Shown here one piece after another: positions 1 to 5,268 of a DNA stretch of 5,564 nt. This stretch comes from Thermomicrobiales bacterium (lineage in GTDB: Bacteria; Chloroflexota; Chloroflexia; Thermomicrobiales; UBA6265): assembly GCA_025928535.1 (NCBI GenBank), contig JAICJJ010000228.1, forward strand, positions 1 to 5,564. The letters run 5' to 3'. A program made the position numbers and the translations under genes. The notes beneath the pieces were generated by a model, which saw only the letters and a program-made list of their open reading frames with translations, was not told where the DNA came from and did not search any database. How positions within the stretch are numbered: the first letter of the stretch is position 1; every line of letters starts with the position of its first letter.

Positions 1-26
1 ATTGCGCTTGTTAATGGTTCCTCAAA

Positions 27-162
27 TTGACGAGTCGGGATGTGGGGGTGTGGGGGTGTGGAGGAGAATCGAGCGGCGCGACGCTTTCGCTCGACGATCC
101 GCTTTCCCCGTCGCTCACTCCTTCCCGACTTCCCGACTCCCCGACTCCCCGACTCGTCCAAT
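27..162. repeat. Repeat element 1: inverted ends with 8-bp tandem arrays
   Basis: The left end is TTGACGAGTCGGGA (27-40), followed by octamers TGTGGGGG at 41-48 and 49-56 and a degenerate third. The right end has four octamers (TCCCGACT at 123-130 and 131-138, CCCCGACT at 139-146 and 147-154) and then CGTCCAA. The right end is therefore an imperfect inverted copy of the left end (TTGGACGAGTCGGG against TTGACGAGTCGGG). The core holds a perfect 7-bp inverted repeat, TCGAGCG (69-75) and CGCTCGA (88-94). The same architecture recurs at 3668-3861. No ORF that looks like a transposase is present, so it would be non-autonomous or a REP/BIME-like palindromic element. The portal reading frame runs into its right-hand array and stops inside it. 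I see no clear target-site duplication. Confidence 0.7.
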
Positions 163-1542
163 CGCCTCCATCTCCGCCAGCACCGCCGCCCATTCCCGTT
201 CCGGGTCGTCGTGGCCGAGCGTGGCTGCCGCCGTCCGGCGCGACTGGATGCCGCCCGCCACCAGTTGCGCCGCGTTCCGGACTGCCGCCGTGTGGTCGCT
301 CGGCAAGATCGGCGGCCAGATCGTCTCGGTCCGCCGCAGCCCCGCCAGCGGCGCGCCGCCGAACCGCTCCAGCAGATCGAGCAGCATCGCATTGCGCGCG
401 CGGTGAAACGCTTCCCACTGGCGCCGTTTGCGCCCCACCTTTTGCACCAGCGGCTGAATTTCCACTTCGAGCGCCGCCCCGGAAAGATTGCGCCCCGCGT
501 CGCCGAACGCCGTCCGCGGCGTTTCGCTCAGGTCGTGCAACGCCCGGTAGAGGAGGTCCACCTACTGCACGTGGAGGCCGACGCCGCCCCCGCTCAACAG
601 ATCGAGCAGATACGCTTTCGCGCCTTCCGGCAGTTCCCATTTCGCGCCCGGACCGACCGCGATCCCTTCGCTCCCGTCGACGTTTTCCAGCACCGCCACC
701 GGCGAGCCGGACACCTCCAGAACCCGGCTCAACACGCTCAACCTGGCGTTGAGTTCGCGGCAGACGTCGTAGAGATCGGCCAGATCGCTTTCGCCCCAGA
801 ACGCGCTTGGCCGCGGATTGTTCGGCGCGATCGCATAGGGAATCCAGCCGTACGGGTTCGCCTCGTCGCGCACGGTCTGGCCCGCCACATCGAGCCGCCA
901 CCGGTCCACCGACCAGGTCTCGACGATCGGCGCCAACGGCTCGCCCGCCTCGCCGGCCATCGATCGCCAATCGCTCCCCGGAAAGGTCACGATCCGCCCC
1001 GGCGCCGCTCCGGAGGTCAGGCCGAGATCGGCCAGCGCCGACGCCGGCAAGGCGTAGACCTGCGTCACCCGGATCGGCCGCCGGGGATCGTCCGCGGCGC
1101 AGGTCGCCGCCAGCGTCGCCGGATCGACCGGCGCGACCACCGGCCGCCCCGCCCGCCCATCCCAGGTCACCTTGACCGCCGCGTCGCCAAGGATCGCCGC
1201 TTCGATGCAAAGATCGACATCGAGCCGGCCGAACTCGAGATCGGCCGTGGCCGCCGCCAGAATCCGCTCCGCCCGATTCGCCGCCTCCGCCCCGACGCCG
1301 CTCCCTTCCGGAATCGGCACGTTGAACGCGACCGGCGCCGGGTAGACATAGGCGGCGATCTTGCGAACCAGCGCCCGCGCGTAGTTGAAGGTCAGCCGCG
1401 TCTCGCCGCGCCGCGCCCGCCCCGACCACTGCTCGCCGTCGAAAAAGGCAAGCGCGTCGGCATACCGGGCGAAGCGCCGCCGGTCCGCGTCCGTCAAGAC
1501 GCCGGCTGGCCACCCCGCCGGCTCCCCCCATCGTTCGTACAT
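115..1542 (-). pseudogene. Phage portal protein (SPP1 gp6-like), interrupted by an in-frame TAG
   Basis: The portal forms the dodecameric ring at the capsid vertex, where DNA is pumped in by terminase. I recognise the family from 'RLTFNYARALVRKIAAYVYP' (residues 49-68), 'EAAILGDAAVKVTWDG' (114-129), 'NPYGWIPYAIAPNNPRP' (229-245) and the helix 'LYDVCRELNARLSVLSRVLE' (257-276). Reading stops at TAG (564-562) after 326 residues. The same frame continues at once for 148 more residues that are plainly the rest of the fold: 'VDLLYRALHDLSETPRTAFG', then 'LSGAALEVEIQPLVQKVGRK'. Joined, it is about 475 codons, near the roughly 500 of SPP1 gp6. I prefer ATG at 1542 because GAGGGA lies 8 nt upstream; ATG 1548 is only 2 nt from it. 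The frame is open up to TTG 1689, but that stretch does not look like portal. The last 12 residues (VGESGSREVGKE) are encoded by repeat element 1. Nonsense mutation, sequencing error and readthrough or reinitiation (GTG at 561 abuts the TAG) cannot be told apart here. Family assignment is strong; the functional state is uncertain. Confidence 0.85.
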
Positions 1543-1595
1543 GCGCATCGTCCCTCGCAAATTCGGCCGCTTCGCCCCGATGCCGCCGACCGTCG

Positions 1596-1624
1596 TTGAC
1601 AGGCCGGACAATTGGTCGTAAGAC
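1596..1624 (+). promoter_or_regulatory. Probable sigma-70-type promoter of the Cys-rich gene
   Basis: A perfect -35 hexamer TTGACA (1596-1601) is followed by a 17-bp spacer and a weaker -10, TAAGAC (1619-1624). A short palindrome TCGT-AAG-ACGA (1616-1626) overlaps the -10 and could bind a regulator. Transcription would start near 1631 and give a leader of roughly 58 nt before the ATG at 1689. The site lies about 50 bp upstream of the divergently read portal start. The weak -10 limits confidence. Confidence 0.5.
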
Positions 1625-1688
1625 GATCCTGACGCACGGTCGTCTTCCGGCCGCCCGCCGCCCGCATCCCGTTCGCCGGAGGAATTCA

Positions 1689-2138
1689 ATGGAAGGCGCT
1701 CGCTTCGACGCGCTCACCCGCCGCCTCCTCATCGCCGGCGCCGCCGGCGGCGTCATCGCGCCGCTCTTCGGCTCCGATGTCGTTGCCGCGAAGAAATGCA
1801 AGAAAGGAAGCAAACCGTGCGGCAGCCGCTGCTGCCCGCGCGGTCAGCGCTGCGAAAACAACATCTGCGTCCGCGCCTGCAACCAGCCGGCCACATGCGC
1901 TCCCGGTTCACGATTCCCCGCCTGCGGCGGCTTTCTTCCCAGTCCCTGCGCGTGCGGCACGACGCCGTCCGGCGGCTCCGTCTGCTTCCAGCCGCCCCCG
2001 CTCCTGACCCCCTGCAGTGCGCTTACGCCGTGCGACGCCGCCACGCCCTGTTCGTCAGGCCAGGTCTGCGCCACGGCCTGCTGCATGACGACCGCCCAAT
2101 TTCGTTGCTTCGACCCGTGCGCCGGCCCATTCCCGTAG
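1689..2138 (+). CDS. Small secreted Cys-rich protein with Tat-like signal
   Basis: The product is 149 residues with 20 cysteines. The N-terminus 'RFDALTRRLLIAGAAGG' has a twin arginine before a short hydrophobic stretch, and the segment ends near 'SDVVAAKKC'. This looks like a Tat or lipoprotein-free export signal with cleavage near residue 34. The mature part starts with a compact knot (Cys 37, 44, 48, 49, 55, 60; 'CGSRCCPRGQRCENNIC'). A Pro/Cys-rich region follows with spaced cysteines up to 144, including CC pairs at 48-49 and 131-132. This suggests several disulphides outside the cell. The start is set by GGAGGA (1678-1683), 5 nt before ATG; the frame is open back to 1596, but that part lacks signal character. 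It is on the opposite strand to every phage gene here and has its own promoter and terminator, so it is an independent cargo unit. The function is unknown. From memory, proteins of this style are numerous in Thermomicrobiales genomes. Confidence 0.8.
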   Translation: MEGARFDALTRRLLIAGAAGGVIAPLFGSDVVAAKKCKKGSKPCGSRCCPRGQRCENNICVRACNQPATCAPGSRFPACGGFLPSPCACGTTPSGGSVCFQPPPLLTPCSALTPCDAATPCSSGQVCATACCMTTAQFRCFDPCAGPFP

Positions 2139-2189
2139 CCCGTTCCCGCGCCATCCAGACCCCGGCAATGCCGACTCGGCCCAACACGA

Positions 2190-2214
2190 AGCCCCCCGGC
2201 GATGCCGGGGGGCT
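2190..2214. terminator. GC-rich hairpin terminator between convergent genes
   Basis: A perfect 11-bp inverted repeat, AGCCCCCCGGC / GCCGGGGGGCT, has a 3-nt loop (2201-2203). It lies between the stop of the Cys-rich gene (2138) and the stop of the glycosyltransferase (2244). The palindrome could serve both strands. Past the minus-strand side the sequence is TCGTGTTGG, only moderately T-rich, and the plus side has no T-run. It therefore resembles the U-poor terminators of high-GC genomes. The position between converging genes is the main support. Confidence 0.75.
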
Positions 2215-2243
2215 GATCCGTTGCCGATTCGATTCGCGGCGAA

Positions 2244-3482
2244 CTACCGCCGGGCGACGCTCGCCAGCAGATCGAGCAATTGCGGATAGTTCTGCTCCGC
2301 GGCGTAATGGCCGGTCGCCCGCTCCCGGGCGCACGCGCCCATCTCCGGCAATTTCGCCCGATTGACGATCGCCCATTGCATCCGATCGACCAGCGGCGCT
2401 TCCAGCCCCGCTTCGATCAGCATGCCGTCGACCCCGTCCCGGATCATTTCCGGAATCGCCCCGACCCGCGTCGCGATCACCGGCACCCCCGCCGACATCG
2501 CTTCGATCACCGCATACGGCGAATAGTCCCAGCGGGTCGGAAAGACGAACAGATCGAAATTCGGCAGCACCCGCGTCATCAATTCGTCCCACGGCACATC
2601 GGACCGCAGCGCGACGTTGCGCAACGCCGACCGCTGCCGCGGCACGTCGCCCGCCACCATCGTCAGGTGCGCCTGATCGGCGAACCATTCCTGATGCACC
2701 CGCAGCAGGAGATCGCCGCCCTTGCGGGTGAAGCCGTTGCCGATGAATCCCACCCGCAGCAAGTCGTTCTCGGCGTGCCCGTTGCCGTTGTGGCGCCCAT
2801 TGGCGTGCCCGTTGGCGCCGACCACGCCCGGTTCCGCGTGGGCTCCGTTTGCAGGCCCGCCATGCGCCCGCCCTTTGCGGGCGACGGCCGCCGGCGGCAA
2901 CGTCACGCCGTTGCGCACGACTTTCACCTTCGACGCCGGGATGCCGTAGTCGTCGATCACCGAATTGGCCGCCCAATCGGAAAACGAGACGACGAGATTG
3001 CTCCGCTCGTAGATCCGCCGCTCCAGATCGAGCGTCGGCTTGAAAAAGGGCGACCCGATGTAGCGCGATTCCTGGAAGGCCAGCCGCCAGGTCAGGTCGA
3101 TCGAGACGACCGTCGGCACGCTGCGCGGCAAATCGAGAATCGAGGTCGCCGCCGTCTGCGTGTGGATGTAGACGAGGTCGAGGCTGGCCGGATCGTACCG
3201 CCGCAGCAGGTAGCGCACCTGCTGCCGCTTGAACTGGAAGACCCACCACGTCCAGAAATCGAGCCCGCGTTCCCGCAACGGCGGAATCGACAGCCGGGCG
3301 AGCAAATCCCCCAGCGGATCGAGCCAGTAGAGTTTGAAAATCGTCGGATCGAACCGGGGATCGCGGGCCAGATGCTCCTGCAGGAATCGAACGTGCGTCT
3401 TGTGGCCCAACCCGTATTCAATGAAGAACAGTGACCGGGCGCCGCCCTCCGCCCCAGACGACTGCAAACGCCCGTCTTGCAC
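2244..3482 (-). CDS. GT4-type (GT-B fold) glycosyltransferase
   Basis: The predicted protein (412 residues) transfers a sugar from a nucleotide-activated donor; donor and acceptor are not readable from sequence. The N-terminal Rossmann domain starts at 'ARSLFFIEYGLGHKTHVRFL' (15-34). The acceptor-side half ends with 'SDWAANSVIDDYGIP' (168-182) and 'VRNGV' (189-193), typical of GT4. The C-terminal domain starts at 'RVGFIGNGFTRKGG' (243-256) and carries 'DYSPYAVIEAMSAGVPVIAT' with D319-x7-E327, a D variant of the usual E-x7-E donor motif. Residues 200-239 are an Asn/Gly/His/Ala-rich linker between the two domains. I chose GTG 3482 because GGGGAGGG (3495-3488) lies 6 nt upstream; ATG 3497 has no clear RBS, and the frame further up to 3653 reads like leader, not protein. 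No membrane segment is seen. It ends in TAG, convergent with the Cys-rich gene. In a prophage it could alter surface glycans, but it might equally be host cargo. Confidence 0.85.
   Translation of the reverse strand: MQDGRLQSSGAEGGARSLFFIEYGLGHKTHVRFLQEHLARDPRFDPTIFKLYWLDPLGDLLARLSIPPLRERGLDFWTWWVFQFKRQQVRYLLRRYDPASLDLVYIHTQTAATSILDLPRSVPTVVSIDLTWRLAFQESRYIGSPFFKPTLDLERRIYERSNLVVSFSDWAANSVIDDYGIPASKVKVVRNGVTLPPAAVARKGRAHGGPANGAHAEPGVVGANGHANGRHNGNGHAENDLLRVGFIGNGFTRKGGDLLLRVHQEWFADQAHLTMVAGDVPRQRSALRNVALRSDVPWDELMTRVLPNFDLFVFPTRWDYSPYAVIEAMSAGVPVIATRVGAIPEMIRDGVDGMLIEAGLEAPLVDRMQWAIVNRAKLPEMGACARERATGHYAAEQNYPQLLDLLASVARR
2772..2814 (-). repeat. 13-bp direct repeat inside the glycosyltransferase linker
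   Basis: GGCGTGCCCGTTG occurs at 2772-2784 and again at 2802-2814, a 30-bp period. On the coding strand it gives two NGHA units in 'NGHANGRHNGNGHA'. The exact 10-codon spacing keeps the frame and suggests expansion by short duplication in a flexible interdomain linker. Confidence 0.7.
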
Positions 3483-3487
3483 GAACG

Positions 3488-3495
3488 CCCTCCCC
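3488..3495 (-). promoter_or_regulatory. Ribosome binding site that sets the GTG start of the glycosyltransferase
   Basis: The coding strand reads GGGGAGGG, then GCGTTC, then GTG (3482). The spacing from GGAGG is 6 nt. It is the only good Shine-Dalgarno near the beginning of the recognisable fold, and it argues for a non-ATG start. Confidence 0.6.
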
Positions 3496-3520
3496 ATCCC
3501 GGCAGCCCGGTTTGCACGCG

Positions 3521-3605
3521 CGTTCGTCCTCTCGAACGGTGCGATGGCTCCTCGCACGCGGCGTGCCAGTACCGCCCCTCGAACGGCTCCCTCGCCGACC
3601 GTTCG
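3521..3605 (-). promoter_or_regulatory. Structured leader of the glycosyltransferase with repeated CGAACGG arms
   Basis: Several inverted repeats follow one another on the transcript side. CGAACGG (coding strand 3605-3599) can pair with CCGTTCG (3586-3580). GCACG/CGTGC (3566-3562 with 3558-3554) and GCGA/TCGC (3555-3552 with 3544-3541) form small stems. CCGTTCG (3539-3533) can pair with CGAACG (3526-3521). Because the arm occurs four times in alternating sense, the first arm could also pair with the third and the second with the fourth. That gives two mutually exclusive folds ahead of the start codon. This is a structural observation only; I recognise no known riboswitch class. Confidence 0.35.
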
Positions 3606-3641
3606 CCGCCTCCCTCTCCTGGCAGGGGCGATGCCACGCGC

Positions 3642-3670
3642 ACTATACCCCATCGGTCATGGGGATTTTG
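3642..3670 (-). promoter_or_regulatory. Candidate promoter with palindromic operator for the glycosyltransferase
   Basis: TATAGT (coding strand 3647-3642) is a good -10. The 17 nt upstream of it are exactly the palindrome CCCCAT-GACCG-ATGGGG (3664-3648). The hexamer at the -35 position, CAAAAT (3670-3665), is poor. A palindrome filling the spacer fits a repressor or activator site, and activation would excuse the poor -35. Transcription would begin near 3635 and give a leader of about 150 nt. Repeat element 2 begins at 3668, overlapping the upstream edge. Confidence 0.4.
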
Positions 3671-3861
3671 ACGAGTCGGGAAGTCGGGAAGTCGGGAAGT
3701 CGGGAAGAAAAGAGTCGAGAAGTCGTGGAATCGAGGAAGACACCTCGGTCATGCCGATCCTGTCGAGGCATCTCGTTCTCTCTGGCCAAGCACCGTCGAA
3801 GTTCCTCCACGTCGCTCGGGACGATCTGATCGTTCTCCCCGACTCCCCGACTCCCCGACTT
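3668..3861. repeat. Repeat element 2: octamer arrays around an imperfect palindromic core
   Basis: The left end TTGACGAGTCGGGA (3668-3681) is identical to that of element 1. Four perfect AGTCGGGA octamers follow (3674-3705) and then decay into degenerate octamers to about 3740. The right end has three CCCCGACT octamers (3837-3844, 3845-3852, 3853-3860), the inverted sense of the left array. Between them lies an imperfect inverted repeat, 3749-3775 against 3797-3824 (TCATGCCGATCCTGTCGAGG on the left; its partner ends TCGCTCGGGACGA). This resembles the dispersed TCATTCCGAGCG-type palindromes I recall from other bacteria. The last T of the array is used by the TAA stop of the capsid gene (3862-3860). 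It holds no protein-coding gene that I can support. Confidence 0.75.
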
Positions 3862-4750
3862 ACGGCAGAATTCCCTCCATCCGCGCCGCGCCCAACTCGC
3901 TGAACAACGCCATGCCCGCATACCACTTGATCCGATGGCGCGTCGCGTCTTTCGTTTCCAACTCGCCGATCGTCTCGACCTGGATGCCGCCCTGCTCCAA
4001 CCCCATCACGCCGATCCCCTGCCCGAATTTCACGGCGTAGATCGACGAGCAGATGTTGCCGCTCGACCCTTTCGCCTGCGTGTCGGAGATGAAATCGTCG
4101 ACCACCAGCGGAATGCCGTCGTAGAAGAGCGCCCGCCGCCCAAACTGGTCGACGTCCGTCTCCAGCAGATTGCCGCTCGCCCGGCGCAACGTGCTCAACT
4201 TGCGCCGCGTCCGCTTGCTCAGCAACAGCGCGTCCGGCCGGCCCGGCTTGACCTGATCGATCATCTGATCCAGCAGATCGAGCGTCAGGTTGCCGCCGTT
4301 CGACCCGGCGGCGATCGTCTGCCCGGCTGGAATCGCCTTCGTCAGCCCGTCGAAGCTCTTCGCGTCGGTCGCGACATCGCCGTTGTAGAAGGCATCGAGG
4401 AATTTATGGGCGACCGCTTTCGCCCGACTCGCGATCGTTTCGGCTTCGATGTCGTTCGGATCGGCATAGGCCGCCTGCAGGAAATTGTCGACGTCCGCGT
4501 CGCCGCCGACGATCTTGAGCGACGTCGTCACCTGCGTGAAGGTCGGCGTCGCTTCCGCCCACGTGTCGCCGACGTCGTAGAAACTCGCCGCCGGCATCGT
4601 CGCCTCGCGGTTGTAGGTCACGGCCGTGCCCGTCACCTCCATGAATGGAAGCAACTGCAACAGCGTCGACTCCTTTACCACCGTCTCGATCACGCCCCTC
4701 AGCAGCAAATCCTGCGTCAACTTGGCCGCCTCGACCTTGGTCATCGCCAT
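3860..4750 (-). CDS. Phage major capsid protein (HK97 fold)
   Basis: The 296-residue product would form the icosahedral shell. The N-terminal helix 'KVEAAKLTQDLLLRGVIETV' (5-24) is followed by 'LLQLLPFMEVTGTAVTYNRE' (30-49). The E-loop-like stretch 'TWAEATPTFTQVTTSLKIVG' (63-82) then gives way to 'GDADVDNFL'. The P-domain helix runs through 'AETIASRAKAVAHKFLDAFYNGD' (about 103-125), and 'DALLLSKRTRRKLSTLRRA' (173-191) is the spine-like helix. The C-terminal A-domain is 'YAVKFGQGIGVMGLEQGG' (238-255) and 'RHRIKWYAGMALFSELGAAR' (271-290). There is no long N-terminal delta domain, and no prohead protease is in the window. GGAGG (4762-4758) lies 7 nt before ATG 4750, so I use the first of two nearby ATGs. 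A 90-nt gap with a hairpin separates it from the upstream small gene. It ends in TAA exactly at repeat element 2. Reading frame and composition look intact. Confidence 0.88.
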   Translation of the reverse strand: MAMTKVEAAKLTQDLLLRGVIETVVKESTLLQLLPFMEVTGTAVTYNREATMPAASFYDVGDTWAEATPTFTQVTTSLKIVGGDADVDNFLQAAYADPNDIEAETIASRAKAVAHKFLDAFYNGDVATDAKSFDGLTKAIPAGQTIAAGSNGGNLTLDLLDQMIDQVKPGRPDALLLSKRTRRKLSTLRRASGNLLETDVDQFGRRALFYDGIPLVVDDFISDTQAKGSSGNICSSIYAVKFGQGIGVMGLEQGGIQVETIGELETKDATRHRIKWYAGMALFSELGAARMEGILP

Positions 4751-4778
4751 CCGTCAGCCTCCAGACCGCCCAACCAGA

Positions 4779-4802
4779 AGCCGGGCGACATTCCGCCCGG
4801 CT
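4779..4802 (-). promoter_or_regulatory. 9-bp GC hairpin in the leader of the capsid gene
   Basis: AGCCGGGCG (4779-4787) and CGCCCGGCT (4794-4802) form a perfect stem with a 6-nt loop. It sits between the stop of the small gene (4841) and the capsid RBS (4762-4758). It has the AGCC...GGCT shape of the hairpin at 2190-2214 but no T-run on either side. It could be an attenuator, a partial terminator or an RNA processing/stability element that lets capsid be expressed at a different level from the genes before it. Confidence 0.55.
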
Positions 4803-4840
4803 CCCCGCGTTCCCGCCTCGTCCGTCGATCGTTCCCCCCG

Positions 4841-5176
4841 CTACCCCCTTTGCCTCCCCGCCAATCCCCGCCGGATCTTTTCGGTCGCCGGCAGCGCCGC
4901 CGGATCGATCGCGATCGGCGCGGCATTGCCCGCCGGAACCGCCGGCGCCGGCGGCGCGGCCGGCTCCGCCGCGCGCACCGCCTCGATCACGCGCCGGTAC
5001 GCCGCGGCCGCCGGCTCCAGACTCGCCAGCAAGGCCGCCACGTTCGTTCCCGTCACCAGATCCGGCACCGTCTCCGGATAGCCCCGCAGCAGCGCCTCCC
5101 GAAGCGCCGCCAGATCGTCGTCATTCGCGCCGCCATCCGGCGCCATCGCCGGCGCGTCCGATTCCGCCCGCTCCAT
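4841..5176 (-). CDS. Small acidic phage protein, possible scaffold-like head protein
   Basis: I do not recognise a family. The 111-residue product starts acidic ('ERAESDAP', 'NDDDLAALREALLRGYPETV'). It has a compact middle ('YPETVPDLVTGTNVAALLAS', 33-52, then helix to about 70), an Ala/Pro-rich linker (71-88) and a basic tail (K100, R102, R103, R108, R110). An acidic helical N-part with a short basic C-tail, directly upstream of a major capsid gene, fits a small scaffold or assembly chaperone; this is inference from shape and place only. It is much shorter than most scaffolds. GGGAGGAG (5192-5185) serves the start: ATG 5176 is 8 nt away, while the alternative TTG 5182 is only 2 nt away. The stop is TAG. 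No signal peptide or membrane segment is visible. Confidence 0.6.
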   Translation of the reverse strand: MERAESDAPAMAPDGGANDDDLAALREALLRGYPETVPDLVTGTNVAALLASLEPAAAAYRRVIEAVRAAEPAAPPAPAVPAGNAAPIAIDPAALPATEKIRRGLAGRQRG

Positions 5177-5203
5177 CGCCAAGGCTCCTCCCGCCTATGC
5201 CGA

Positions 5204-5227
5204 ACCCGGACTCGCCCGAGCCCGGGT
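5204..5227 (-). promoter_or_regulatory. GC hairpin between terminase and the small head gene
   Basis: ACCCGGACTCG (5204-5214) pairs with CGAGCCCGGGT (5217-5227), 11 positions with one mismatch and a 2-nt loop. It lies in the 92-nt gap after the terminase stop. No T-run follows on either strand. It may be a stability or weak termination element that separates terminase expression from head gene expression. Confidence 0.45.
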
Positions 5228-5268
5228 CCCGCCGCCATCGCATCCATCCCGATCGTCTCGCCGTGCGT

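Noticed and set aside
27..162. CRISPR array, because of short repeated units
   Set aside because: The units are contiguous 8-mers without spacers, arranged as inverted pairs, and no cas gene is present.
115..564. Genome-wide TAG reassignment as explanation for the portal stop
   Set aside because: TAG ends the terminase, the small head gene, the glycosyltransferase and the Cys-rich gene at the expected ends of those proteins.
40..1599. A 519-codon open frame on the plus strand, antisense to the whole portal and through its TAG
   Set aside because: The product is dominated by Arg, Pro and His with no recognisable motif, and is explained by GC-biased third positions of the portal codons.
1548..1689. 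Portal start at TTG 1689 or ATG 1548
   Set aside because: The stretch from 1689 to 1549 covers the promoter and leader of the divergent Cys-rich gene and has no portal character. ATG 1548 is too close to the GAGGGA.
11..1813. A 600-codon open frame on the minus strand, overlapping the portal in another frame
   Set aside because: It is Arg/Gly-rich shadow sequence with no domain signal. The portal frame in the same stretch has clear family motifs. Long open shadow frames are expected at this GC content.
2280..3434. A 384-codon plus-strand frame antisense to the glycosyltransferase
   Set aside because: Its composition is Arg/Pro/His-rich and no motif is visible. The minus-strand glycosyltransferase explains the stretch.
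3483..3653. N-terminal extension of the glycosyltransferase to 3653
   Set aside because: The extension is Arg/Ala-rich with no fold. It covers the inverted-repeat leader, and the best RBS points to GTG 3482.
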